Source: UJ101 sp047975265 (lineage in GTDB: Bacteria; Bacteroidota; Bacteroidia; Flavobacteriales; UJ101). From it: DNA of 28,529 nt. Location of the stretch: contig JBKEDE010000065.1 of assembly GCA_047975265.1 (NCBI GenBank), positions 1 to 28,529 on the forward strand. Direction: 5' to 3'. Below the pieces are notes generated by a model, which worked only from the letters and a program-made list of their open reading frames with translations, was not told the DNA's origin and made no database searches. This document shows, one piece after another, positions 15,756 through 24,710 of the stretch. The stretch's first letter is position 1. Each line of letters begins with the position of its first letter. Made by a program: the position numbers and the translations under genes.

Positions 15756-18700
15756 TTAAAACGAACCTAATCCGCTAACATCATCTTTCGTTAAAGTTTC
15801 CCATTCTGTATCGGTATAAGTGGAACTTGGACCTGTAACACTTTGTTTCCGTCTTAAAGTTACATCTTTTCCAAAATCTACATCTCCCGAAACACCCATT
15901 TTATCAATTATAGTTCCATTTTTTAATAAAGCAATTTGATCATCACCATTAAAATTTATGGCTGTATTAGGACTTAAAGATTGTGTTGTTCCTGTATAAA
16001 TAGTGGCACTACTGTGAGCGTAAACAATGGTTTCTCCATTAGCTAAAGTACCTGTTAGAGCGGCTGTAGTCGAAAAGGTATCATCTCCATTATTATCTTT
16101 TCCTAATGAATAAGAAGATAGGTCAATATCCGAACCGGTTCCGTTATAAATTTCTATATATTTATTATAGGAAGAACCTTCTACATATTCAGAAATAATC
16201 AAATCTGATAATGAGGAATTTGTATCTTCAGTAACAGCTCCCACATAAGAAGCGGTTGTTTCGGTACTATCATCGGTTCCGTCGTTGGCAATTACTTTTA
16301 CGGTAACAAATTTATCCTTATCGGTTGCGGTTAAAACATACGTTTGGGCAGTAGCACTTGAAATGGCTGTTTCATTAGTTCCACCATTGTCATCAGCACG
16401 ATACCATTGATAAGTAAACGTTAATGTATCACCGTCAGCATCTGTAGAAGTGCTGGTGTCGGCAGTAAGTGTTTCACCTACTTTTGTTGTTCCTGTTACA
16501 TTTACGGAAGCTACGGGTGGTGTGTTGCTCACGGTTTCAGTAACAGCTCCCACATAAGAAGCGGTTGTTTCAGTACTATCATCGGTTCCGTCGTTGGCAA
16601 TTACTTTTACGGTAACAAATTTATCCTTATCGGCTACGGTTAAAACATACGTTTGGGCAGTAGCACTTGAAATGGCTATTTCATTAGTTCCACCATTGTC
16701 ATCAGCACGATACCATTGATAAGTAAACGTTAATGTATCACTGTCAGCATCTGTAGAAGCACTGGTGTCAGCAGTAAGTGTTTTATCTACTTTTGTTGTT
16801 CCTGTAATAGTAACTGCAGCAACCGGAGCAGTATTGGTGTTCTGAGAAGAACCGTAAACACCCATATTATCCCAGTAATCTTTATTATGAACTTCCCATT
16901 CAGAACTTGAGGCATCTGTTCCGGCACCAATGGACCAATCTATATTTCCGGTGGTAACGGTTGATTTTCTAATCAACGTATAATCTTTGGTCGCAGTGGC
17001 TGTTCCTGCAACGTCCCATCCGTTGGTTGGTCTGTTATTAGGATCACCTATAATATCGATAATTTTTAAAGAACCGGCATCATCTTTTACTAAAGCAATA
17101 GCGTCATCACCGCTAAAATGAGCAACACTAAGATAAGCTAACGTTAAATCTGCTTTTGAGATTATAGAAGCATCCAAGGCGTCAGTTCCGACTACGTAAA
17201 CATCACCCGCAGTTAAAGTACCGGATAAATCCAAAGGTGTATTTCCCCAACCGCCTCCGTTAATAGCGATAAGTACTTTATAAGCGGATAAATCAAGGTC
17301 TGCTCCGGTTCCGTTATAAATCTCAAAGTATTTGTTATAGGAAGAGCCTTCTGCATATTCTGAGAAAAATACATTTTCAGGTACACCGTTAGAGATACCT
17401 CCTCCCGGAGTTTGAGTATCAGCATCTTGTCCTACAACAAAATCATCAATCTGTACGGTAGTTGTAATTCCGGAAGCTGAACCTTCGTAGATAATGGCAA
17501 AAACAGCGTTTCCGGTAATGGATGAGATATCAATATTTCCGGTTGATTCAAAATTGCTGTCATAAGTAGCTGCATTATTGATTAAAGCGGCGGTTTCTGT
17601 ACTTCCAATTTCTGTCCAAGTGAAATTTGCAGGACAATCAGAACCATCATAATCGGTAGAATACACTAATTTTATAGGATTTCCGGTTTCAAAAGCATCG
17701 GCTAATTTGAAAGAAACCACTTTGTTGGTAGCACTGCTTATATCAAATTTTGGAGAAATCATCCAGGTTTTGTTGCTTTCACCTGAATTATAGGCAGACA
17801 TTTGCATGTATTTATTGCTGTTGTATTCTGTCACTTGAAAAGATCGGCTTCCTGTTTCAACAATAACATTCCAGTTGCTGGTAGAGGAATCACCAGCCGT
17901 ATAGGCTTCAAAATCATCTGAGAAAGGAAGTGTTCCTGAAGGAATGGTTCTTTCGCAAGCGTTTGGTGAAGTATTTTCAAAACGAGCATTGTTAAACTTT
18001 ATATCGTCTTCTACCGTTCGAACAATTAATTGGTAGGCATTTCCATATTTGGTTAGTACACCTCGTATAGAACCACTTCCTGTAGCTACTTTTTGTTTGG
18101 CATGGTCTGCATAAGAGCTGAAGCGTGCAACGAAGTTAGAATCAGAATTTCCTTGAGCGTCTTCCAATACATGGTTGGTAGATCCTCCAAGGTCGTTAGT
18201 AGCATCATAATAGGTTGGAATGGTTTCGATGTCTTGAAATTGTACATTTTCGATTTCAATTAATTTATTTAAATACGTATCAGACATGGCATCACTTATA
18301 GTTGAAACCTTTTGTACTAAACTTTCTTCATTTATCGTTTTACAACCTCTGGTAACAGCTGTATTGAATTTAGAAGATTCTAACCGACCCACACCACCGT
18401 TATATAAACCTCCTAAGGCTACACCGCCATCAGCTTTAGCAATATACAATCCTTCTGTGTTAATAAAAATTTGTCTTCCGGGCTCAAAAGAAACATAATT
18501 ATCTCTTCGATCAATAGAGAAAGACATCCCTTCTGTTCCATCAGCTGAAACAATGTAGAGAGAGGCATAAAATTCTCCTGCAATATCGCTTGAAACAACG
18601 TAAGCCTCAAAAGTTTCATTCGCTGTTAATTCATCGGCTGATTCTGAAACAGCTAAATTTTTTATATCGGTAAAGCTTTTGGTTGTTGTTACGTTTTCAG

Positions 18701-18815
18701 TACAAGTTGCGAAATCAGGTACTGAGTAATCATCATCACTCACACAAGAAAAAAGGGTGAATGTCATAAGAACTCCTACAAAGAGTTTGTTTAAATTACG
18801 AGTTGATAACTTCAT
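15756..18815 (-). CDS. Large surface lipoprotein with DUF5689-like region, lamin-tail domains and tandem Ig-like repeats
   Basis: The 1019-residue protein has a lipoprotein signal (LFSC, lipidated C24). The residues that follow, VSDDDY, resemble the acidic export signal that sends Bacteroidetes lipoproteins to the cell surface. Residues about 35-280 look like the DUF5689 region (AYVVSSDIAGEFYASLYI, GRQIFINTEGLYI). A jelly-roll/cleaved-adhesin-like region follows (about 290-465, FSDDFEAY...WMISPKFDIS), then a first lamin-tail domain (about 480-650, FFSEYAEGSSYNKYFEIYNG). Next come two nearly identical 103-residue repeats and a second lamin-tail domain (about 870-1019). The gene starts 18 bp after the TonB-dependent receptor. 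The pair resembles receptor plus surface-lipoprotein systems that capture a substrate, although it is not a SusD homologue by sequence. Ligand unknown. No type IX C-terminal sorting domain is visible. Confidence 0.8.
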   Translation of the reverse strand: MKLSTRNLNKLFVGVLMTFTLFSCVSDDDYSVPDFATCTENVTTTKSFTDIKNLAVSESADELTANETFEAYVVSSDIAGEFYASLYIVSADGTEGMSFSIDRRDNYVSFEPGRQIFINTEGLYIAKADGGVALGGLYNGGVGRLESSKFNTAVTRGCKTINEESLVQKVSTISDAMSDTYLNKLIEIENVQFQDIETIPTYYDATNDLGGSTNHVLEDAQGNSDSNFVARFSSYADHAKQKVATGSGSIRGVLTKYGNAYQLIVRTVEDDIKFNNARFENTSPNACERTIPSGTLPFSDDFEAYTAGDSSTSNWNVIVETGSRSFQVTEYNSNKYMQMSAYNSGESNKTWMISPKFDISSATNKVVSFKLADAFETGNPIKLVYSTDYDGSDCPANFTWTEIGSTETAALINNAATYDSNFESTGNIDISSITGNAVFAIIYEGSASGITTTVQIDDFVVGQDADTQTPGGGISNGVPENVFFSEYAEGSSYNKYFEIYNGTGADLDLSAYKVLIAINGGGWGNTPLDLSGTLTAGDVYVVGTDALDASIISKADLTLAYLSVAHFSGDDAIALVKDDAGSLKIIDIIGDPNNRPTNGWDVAGTATATKDYTLIRKSTVTTGNIDWSIGAGTDASSSEWEVHNKDYWDNMGVYGSSQNTNTAPVAAVTITGTTKVDKTLTADTSASTDADSDTLTFTYQWYRADDNGGTNEIAISSATAQTYVLTVADKDKFVTVKVIANDGTDDSTETTASYVGAVTETVSNTPPVASVNVTGTTKVGETLTADTSTSTDADGDTLTFTYQWYRADDNGGTNETAISSATAQTYVLTATDKDKFVTVKVIANDGTDDSTETTASYVGAVTEDTNSSLSDLIISEYVEGSSYNKYIEIYNGTGSDIDLSSYSLGKDNNGDDTFSTTAALTGTLANGETIVYAHSSATIYTGTTQSLSPNTAINFNGDDQIALLKNGTIIDKMGVSGDVDFGKDVTLRRKQSVTGPSSTYTDTEWETLTKDDVSGLGSF
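16231..16805 (-). repeat. Tandem 309-bp repeat inside the lamin-tail lipoprotein gene
   Basis: Positions 16231-16496 and 16540-16805 are 266-bp copies at a period of exactly 309 bp (103 codons), with about ten differences between them. Each encodes a unit with STDAD(S/G)DTLTF, TYQWYRADDNGG and FVTVKVIANDGTDD, which looks like an Ig/cadherin-like domain of bacterial surface proteins. High identity at the DNA level points to a recent duplication or gene conversion. Confidence 0.9.
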
Positions 18816-18833
18816 TATTTGTGTTTTTTTTGT

Positions 18834-21614
18834 TTAAAAAATATAACTTAAGTTTAAGAAGAATGTTCTTCCTCGGTCTATAAAATATTTGTTTCCGAAA
18901 ACAGGGTAAGTTAACTGGGTTTCATCCAATAAATCTTTATAGTTTGAAACACGGGAATCTTCAAAACCACCTGTTTTCCAGTCCCGGTTGTTTAGTAAAT
19001 TATTTATCATAAAAGAAGCAAGAACCCTGTTTCCTCCGGGTATTCGAATGCTTTTTCCAAAGTTTAGATTAATCATAAACTGTTCATCAAATTTTTCTTG
19101 TTTTAATAATTGTCGGGCAATTTCAGGATCGTAAGCATCGTATATGCCGTCTCCATTTTGGTCTAAGGAAGAATCTGCTGTTTGAGCAAAAGAATCCGTA
19201 CGTCTTAGATAAGACAAATCAATATAGTTATTGCTCAAATAATTTACGGTAGCACCTAAACGCCAGCCGTTTTTATAATATTCTGCTCCTAAAGAATAGG
19301 TTTGTTGCGGAGCTCCTCCTACCTTATAATTTTTGATATAGGTTTTGCCAAGAGAAATGAATCCGGTAGGAGCATCATCGGTTGATAAATACAAATCGGC
19401 ATCATCTGTGTAAACATACTCAGCAATGTTGGCTGCGGCTATCAGTTTGAATGCAGAAGAAATATTGTATTCTGCACCAATTTCTACGCCTAAGTGCCGT
19501 TGGTCAATTCCGATAACTTGTTCTTCAAAAAAGCCTTGTGATTCTCCTTGAAGATTCAAATTTCCTGTGAATGTTCCTAAATTAAACCCTGTTTGTCCGT
19601 AATAAAAATTAGCATCATTCAAATCTCTTAATTCATTGTAAAAGAATGTAGCCTGCCCTTTAAATTTAGGCGAACGGTAAATGTATCCCAAATCTCCTCC
19701 AAAACGTTTTGAACTTTCCAGTCCTGCGACAGTATAATTACTGTTGCGTCCGTCTAAGAAAAGGGATCCGGTTGTTGGAGCCGTTGTTTGATATCCGGTG
19801 TTTAGTTTTATAAAATGCTGACCGCTTAATTTAAAAACAGCTCCTGCTTTAACACCAAAATCATCAAAAACATATTTATCACTTACGCCATAAGAATTGA
19901 GCGGATAGCGTCCGTTTTGATAGTTTCCGCGTCGCCACATTTCCGTTCGAGTATAATCTCCTGCCAAATAAAAGTCAACCCAATTATAAGAAAAATCTAA
20001 CATCGCATAAATATTTCCTCTATGGCGATGCAAATCGTAATCATATTCGTAGCGGTCTCCTTCGTTAATTAACCGTTGGGGATTTAATAAATTGTTTTCA
20101 GCTTCACTACCTGTACTGAAAGGATCTACATCATAAAATCCAAGTCCTCCAAACAAATCTTCTGCCTTTCGGTAATTATTGGAAAACAAGTATTGATAGT
20201 TTAAAGAGGTGTAAAGATTGATGTTATCGTTTAGGTTTCGTTTATAATGTGTATTAAAAGCAACGGTTTGGTCATCTTCCCGGTCATTTGCTAAAATATT
20301 GGTTGCTCCTTTACCTTGTTCTCCCAATTCCCTGTTTAATCTATAAAATTCCTGCCAATTTAATTGTCCGTTTAAAATGGTGGTACGGGCATTCGGGTCG
20401 GTGTTGTAAATATCGGCACTCAAAGGATCGTTTCCTTGTTTTTCGTAATAACTTCCCCAATAGCGGTAATACCGAACCGTCGGGTTGGCACCCATATAAT
20501 CAAACCGAGTAGAACCTCTGTGTCCAAATTGATAGCTTAAAGTGGTTTGTAAGTTGGATTTTTCATTAATATCCCAATAATGAGTTAGTTGAAAAACAGG
20601 TTCAAATGTGGTTTTGACTCTCGAATTGCGTTTTTCTCCATTTTGATATCCCCAATAATTATTATAGTTTTCTCCAAAGATATCAATCATTTCTTGGGTT
20701 AAAGGAGAATTAGAACCTCTTTTATAGGGTGCTCCAAAAGTGGTAAAATTGAAGCTGTGTTTATTATTTAATTTTTTTTCTACGGCTAAAAAATAAGACC
20801 ATGCATCGTAGGAAGTTCCGTCAATTACACCCTCTTCAGCCCATCTTCTGGAGCCCGAAGCTGCAATAGCCCATCCGTTATCCATCATACCGGTAGAGTA
20901 AGTAGCCATTAAACGTTGGGTGTAAGATCGGTCGGTGAGTGAGGCCGTAATTCGTCCTCCTTTAGCAAAATTGGAAGCTCTGGTAGAATAGGAGGTAGCT
21001 GTATTAAATCCTCCAAGACCAATCTCAGCAGGATCCATGGCTAATTTTAATTCTTCCGGATAACGTGTGATATCGTTCAGTCCTCCCCAATTACGCCAAA
21101 GAGGTCTTCCGTCTTTTGCTTTGTTCATTTCAATACCGTTAAAATAAACCCGTCCTTCGTTGGAATCTAATCCTCTGGGTCTGAACCATTGCCATTGGAA
21201 AGCGGCTGCTTGTGAAAAAATCGATCGGGATGATTGTAAAAAAGAAACAGAAGAACCGCTGGTTTCGCTGGCATCCAGTTCTGTTACGTCCAATTCGACC
21301 AATTCCTGTTGGTCTTCTTCTAAAAGAATAGGAATGTGGAGGTTTTCCTGAACATCTATCGGAAGTATTTTTTGATGATATCCGTCTTTGTAAATCACTA
21401 AAAAATAGTTTCCGGAGGCGATGTTTTCAAAGCTAAACCTTCCTTCCTTGTCTGTGGTTGTAGAAAAAGAAGTTCCATCCAATTTAACTGAAACATTAGG
21501 TAGTTTTTCTTTTTCAGTGTTTTTGATTTCTCCTGTTATTTTATTCTGGGAAAAGACGATACATGAAATGAAAAAACACAATCCTAAAAATAAATTTTTA
21601 TTAGTTGTAATCAT
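18834..21614 (-). CDS. TonB-dependent outer-membrane receptor with carboxypeptidase-like regulatory domain
   Basis: This is an outer-membrane active transporter energised by TonB. The 926-residue protein has a signal peptide (about 1-22, ending IVFSQ). An N-terminal CarboxypepD-regulatory-like beta-sandwich follows (about 24-105, ITGEIKNTEKEKLPNVSVKLDG...GRFSFENIASGNY). The plug domain (about 120-260) includes WFRPRGLDSNEGRVYFNGIEMN in two parts, and a 22-strand-type barrel ends in the aromatic C-terminus LNLSYIF. The barrel contains Asp-rich loops (SLDQNGDGIYDAYDPE) that could bind calcium. It is upstream of, and co-transcribed with, the lamin-tail lipoprotein (18-bp gap), and divergent from the secreted nuclease-fold gene. 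The substrate cannot be read from sequence; nucleic acid or phosphate compounds are plausible from context. Confidence 0.9.
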   Translation of the reverse strand: MITTNKNLFLGLCFFISCIVFSQNKITGEIKNTEKEKLPNVSVKLDGTSFSTTTDKEGRFSFENIASGNYFLVIYKDGYHQKILPIDVQENLHIPILLEEDQQELVELDVTELDASETSGSSVSFLQSSRSIFSQAAAFQWQWFRPRGLDSNEGRVYFNGIEMNKAKDGRPLWRNWGGLNDITRYPEELKLAMDPAEIGLGGFNTATSYSTRASNFAKGGRITASLTDRSYTQRLMATYSTGMMDNGWAIAASGSRRWAEEGVIDGTSYDAWSYFLAVEKKLNNKHSFNFTTFGAPYKRGSNSPLTQEMIDIFGENYNNYWGYQNGEKRNSRVKTTFEPVFQLTHYWDINEKSNLQTTLSYQFGHRGSTRFDYMGANPTVRYYRYWGSYYEKQGNDPLSADIYNTDPNARTTILNGQLNWQEFYRLNRELGEQGKGATNILANDREDDQTVAFNTHYKRNLNDNINLYTSLNYQYLFSNNYRKAEDLFGGLGFYDVDPFSTGSEAENNLLNPQRLINEGDRYEYDYDLHRHRGNIYAMLDFSYNWVDFYLAGDYTRTEMWRRGNYQNGRYPLNSYGVSDKYVFDDFGVKAGAVFKLSGQHFIKLNTGYQTTAPTTGSLFLDGRNSNYTVAGLESSKRFGGDLGYIYRSPKFKGQATFFYNELRDLNDANFYYGQTGFNLGTFTGNLNLQGESQGFFEEQVIGIDQRHLGVEIGAEYNISSAFKLIAAANIAEYVYTDDADLYLSTDDAPTGFISLGKTYIKNYKVGGAPQQTYSLGAEYYKNGWRLGATVNYLSNNYIDLSYLRRTDSFAQTADSSLDQNGDGIYDAYDPEIARQLLKQEKFDEQFMINLNFGKSIRIPGGNRVLASFMINNLLNNRDWKTGGFEDSRVSNYKDLLDETQLTYPVFGNKYFIDRGRTFFLNLSYIF

Positions 21615-21642
21615 TTTATAAGTTAGTTACGTTAAACCTTAT

Positions 21643-21714
21643 GTAAAGTTACGCAACAAATGTCAAAAATTAATAGTTAATTATATTAACTTTACGTAAA
21701 TTTACACAACAAAT
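21643..21714. promoter_or_regulatory. Paired 19-bp direct repeats in the divergent promoter region (possible operator)
   Basis: GTAAAGTTACGCAACAAAT (21643-21661) and GTAAATTTACACAACAAAT (21696-21714) match at 17 of 19 positions and lie 53 bp apart, about five helical turns. Each contains a GTAAAnTTAC core; the second overlaps the palindrome TTTACGTAAA (21691-21700). They sit between the TonB receptor and nuclease-fold start codons. They may bind a shared regulator; no regulator is identified. Confidence 0.5.
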
Positions 21715-21727
21715 ATAAGTAAATTTG
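21691..21727 (+). promoter_or_regulatory. Candidate promoter for the secreted nuclease-fold gene
   Basis: TAAATTTG (21720-21727) matches the -7 consensus TAnnTTTG. TTTAC at 21691-21695 is the best -33 candidate, but the spacing is slightly long. The second direct-repeat copy lies between the boxes, so a bound protein would affect this promoter directly. Confidence 0.4.
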
Positions 21728-21748
21728 ATCAAAAATTAAAAGAATAAG

Positions 21749-22933
21749 ATGAAAAGAAACGTTATTTTAGGGTTGATTATTATCATGCTTTTTCCTCTGT
21801 CGGTAAAAGCTCAAAAGCAATATAAAATAGCAACAATTGCTTTTTATAATGTAGAAAACTTATTTGATACAGTTTCATCCATTGGCTATATAGACGGAAC
21901 AAGGGATTTTCAATCTCCGGAGTTTCATAAAAGTATTGCTTTAAACAGTAAATTGGCGGAAACAACCGAAGTTAATAAAAGACAATTAATCTTTGAAAAT
22001 TTAGAAGGAAAACAACGTCTTCGAAAATTGGTGTTGGCAGATGAATATACTCCCGAAGGAGGTAACAATTGGAATACGGAAAAATACTACAATAAATTAG
22101 AGCATATAGCAGAAGTTATTCTTTCATTCGGTAAAGAAAAAAATATGCACACGCCGGTTATCATGGGGTTATCCGAATTGGAAAACGAACACGTTATACG
22201 CGATATCACACAACAAAAAGCATTAAAGGAATTAAAATACGATTATGTTCATTTCAATTCGTTTGACGAAAGAGGGATTGATGTCGGGTTGATTTATCAA
22301 AAAGACCGTTTTATGGTAACCGAGAAAGAACATCATCCTTTGATTCTTTTTGACAGAGACGGAAGAAGAGATTATACGCGTGATATTTTACATGTCGGAG
22401 GATATTTAGATGGCGAGAAGATACATATATTGGTAAACCACTGGCCTTCACGAAGTGGAGGAGCAAGTACCAGCGAACCCAAAAGAGAAAAAGCAGGTGA
22501 TCTTGCCCGTAAAATTGTAAATGATATTTTAAAAAAAGAACCCGGTGCAAAAATTATTTTAATGGGCGATTTCAATGACGGTCCTACAAACAGCAGTATC
22601 AAAAAACATTTGAGAACCACAGAAAAACTTTCAAAAGCCAATGATTCCATATTGTATAATCCAATGGAAAATATGGCACGAAGAGGTGCCGGAACGGCAG
22701 CATATAGAGATTCTTGGGAAGTTTTGGATCAGTTAATATTATCTCATACTTTGTTGGGGAAAGATTACAGTTCGTACAAATTATTAAAAGCCCAAATTCA
22801 TAAGAAGAGCTTTTTAACCGAGAAATCCGGAGCAAGGAAAGGCTATCCTTTCAGAACGTATAAATTTGGAGTATATGAAAATGGTTATTCTGACCATTTT
22901 CCGGTTTATTTAAATTTGATAAAGGAAAAATAA
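21749..22933 (+). CDS. Secreted endonuclease/exonuclease/phosphatase-fold protein
   Basis: The 394-residue protein has a signal peptide (about 1-22, ending VKAQ) and the metal-dependent EEP (DNase I-like) fold. The motifs are in order: FYNVENLFD (32-40; N34), LSELEN (141-146; metal-ligand Glu E143), GIDVGLIY (176-183), NHWPSRSGG (230-238; catalytic H231), GDFND (273-277; D274 and N276) and SDHFPVYL near the C-terminus. This is a complete active-site set. About 60 residues are inserted between the first two motifs (TVSSIGY...EYTPEGGNNW), as in other Bacteroidetes members. It probably hydrolyses phosphodiesters in extracellular nucleic acid, or phospho-compounds, in the periplasm or outside. 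It is divergent from a TonB receptor and its lipoprotein, suggesting that they import its products. Substrate unproven. Confidence 0.88.
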   Translation: MKRNVILGLIIIMLFPLSVKAQKQYKIATIAFYNVENLFDTVSSIGYIDGTRDFQSPEFHKSIALNSKLAETTEVNKRQLIFENLEGKQRLRKLVLADEYTPEGGNNWNTEKYYNKLEHIAEVILSFGKEKNMHTPVIMGLSELENEHVIRDITQQKALKELKYDYVHFNSFDERGIDVGLIYQKDRFMVTEKEHHPLILFDRDGRRDYTRDILHVGGYLDGEKIHILVNHWPSRSGGASTSEPKREKAGDLARKIVNDILKKEPGAKIILMGDFNDGPTNSSIKKHLRTTEKLSKANDSILYNPMENMARRGAGTAAYRDSWEVLDQLILSHTLLGKDYSSYKLLKAQIHKKSFLTEKSGARKGYPFRTYKFGVYENGYSDHFPVYLNLIKEK

Positions 22934-23615
22934 AAAACAATACTCATTTGATTATCAAGAACTTTCTTTAATACCGCATGTCTTTTTCTTCTAAAGAAAA
23001 ATTTTGCTTCAGTCTAAAGGAGAAAAACTATCGACTTAGGCATTTTGTAAATATCCTAAAAGATACTATTTTCATATTAATAAGGATCTCTATAATTTAA
23101 AGCTCTTATTTTCCAATGAAGCGTTTTTCCTATTTTTTGTTCAAACGATCAAAATACAAAATATAGTTTCTTAGAGAACTGCTTTCTGCTCATCAAAATT
23201 CAGCAGATCCATTGGTTTTATTTCAAATAATTTCTATCTTTGTTCCCAACTTTAGTGTTCATCATTTTGTGTTATTTGATTAATTCACAAAGGTGTAGAG
23301 CAAGGGTTATTTAAAAACGTTAATGTCCTCAATTGCTGAACATTGATTGTTAATTATTTTTTTGACATGTACTAAGTCTTAGTTCCATAAATTTTCCGAA
23401 ACGAGATATATGGAAGAGATTTATTCTTCTTTTGAAGGAAAGGATAGGAGTATAATCTCACAAATAAAGTATTTTCTGCATTTGCCGAGAGATAACAAAC
23501 TAATTAACTACCAGTCAGATAGTTGTAGATATTTGCTCCCTTGATAATCAAGCTATCAGATATAATTATGACAATTAATAACACAGTCAAATTCAGGAAA
23601 GTATATCACAAATAG
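22934..23615. other. 680-bp stretch without a convincing gene
   Basis: No frame here gives a recognisable protein on either strand. The longest tidy frame I see on the plus strand (23410-23544, 44 codons) has no family resemblance. The stretch contains one good plus-strand promoter (23212-23242). The DNA appears to be eroded or a long untranslated leader separating the intact chromosomal core from the damaged polysaccharide/Rhs/IS region that follows. Confidence 0.6.
23212..23242 (+). promoter_or_regulatory. Promoter upstream of the broken glycosyltransferase
   Basis: TTG (23212-23214) and TATCTTTG (23235-23242) are 20 bp apart and match the Bacteroidetes promoter. The nearest coding start (23616) is about 370 nt downstream, so the transcript would have an unusually long leader, or a small RNA or lost gene lies in between. 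Confidence 0.5.
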
Positions 23616-24703
23616 ATGAATATCTGTTTTTTAAATAGTATAAATTTTTGGGGTGGTGGAGAGAAGCTACACCTAGAAAATGCCATAGAGTTTAGACATC
23701 TTGGGCATAAGGTTATCATTGCTGCAAGAGAAGACTCTCCACTTCATACAAAATCAAAGTTACATGGATTCAAAACAGTTAACGTAAAAATAGGCAACTT
23801 GTCGTTTCTGAATCCACTCAAGCATATACAACTTATTAAGTTCTTTAAAAAAAACAATATTGATACGGTAATATTCTCAGCTTCACAAGATCTAAAGCTA
23901 GGCAGCTTATCTGCCAACTTTGCAGGAGTAAAAAGGATAGTATATATGAGAGGGCTTGCTACTCCGGTGAAAGGGACACCCCTTAATAAGATTATATACA
24001 AAAATGTACTCACTCATATTATAGCAAACTCTAAAGCCACAAAAAATGGTATCTTAAAGAACCTAACAAACTATATAGAAAGCCATAAAATTAAAGTCAT
24101 ATATCATGGCATAGACCTTAAACACAAAGTCAACATTACTAATAAAAATCTATTGAGAAGTACGGAAAGGGGATTATACTCGGCATAGTAGGTAGATTAA
24201 CGTGGGAAAAGGCTCAAGATAAGCTTATAGAAGCTGCAAGAATACTAAAAGATAAAAATATTGACTTTACTCTATTCATTGCAGGAATAGGAAATTTGGA
24301 AGATACCCTAAAAAAGCAGGTAGCAGAATACAGACTTGAAAAAGAAGTCATCTTTCTAGGGTTTGTTGATGATGTGGACACATTTATGAACTCCATTGAC
24401 ATATTTGTATTCAGCTCTATATCAGAAGGATTTGGATTTTCTATAGTAGAAGCTATGTTAAGGTCTAAACCTGTTGTGGCATTTAACATCACCAGTACTC
24501 CCGAAATTGTTGTTAATAACGAATCTGGATTTCTTGTAGATTATCCTGACATGGAGTCATATGCCAATAAAATTATCGAATTATCTGTCAATAAAAAGCT
24601 CAGAATGGATATGGGTAAAAAAGGTTTAATAATCATACAAAAAAGATTTGATTTAAAAGACAAGATTATTGAAATTGAATCCTTTTTAAACGAAAACGTC
24701 TAA
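23616..24703 (+). pseudogene. Family-4 (GT-B) glycosyltransferase broken by a one-base frameshift
   Basis: Two adjacent frames encode one glycosyltransferase. The first (23616-24188) supplies the N-terminal Rossmann domain: NSINFWGGGEKLHLENA, then VYMRGLATPVKG and HIIANSKATKNGI. The second runs to the stop at 24701-24703 and supplies the nucleotide-sugar domain: GIVGRLTWEKAQDKLIEAA, FLGFVDDVDTFMNSIDIFVFS, and the EGFGFSIVE motif typical of GT4. Restoring one base near 24156-24160 (reading AGAAAG for AGAAG) joins them as LLRKYGKGIILGIVGRL, giving about 362 residues, the normal length. It likely took part in surface polysaccharide or O-antigen synthesis. A second glycosyltransferase started 8 bp after it but is truncated. 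The break may be real decay or a sequencing error in an A-run. Confidence 0.85.
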
Positions 24704-24710
24704 GTTATTT

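Noticed and set aside
16231..16805. Repeat pattern considered as a CRISPR or mobile repeat
   Set aside because: The period is exactly 103 codons, in frame, inside one coding gene, with only two copies and no spacers; it is a protein-domain duplication.
23410..23544. 44-codon frame MEEIYSSFEGKDRS... before the glycosyltransferase
   Set aside because: No recognisable motif or good start signal, and of a length expected by chance; not called as a gene.
22934..23615. Attachment site or tRNA fragment at the border of the accessory region
   Set aside because: No tRNA-like cloverleaf and no direct repeat with the far side of the region could be found by eye; no integrase gene is present.
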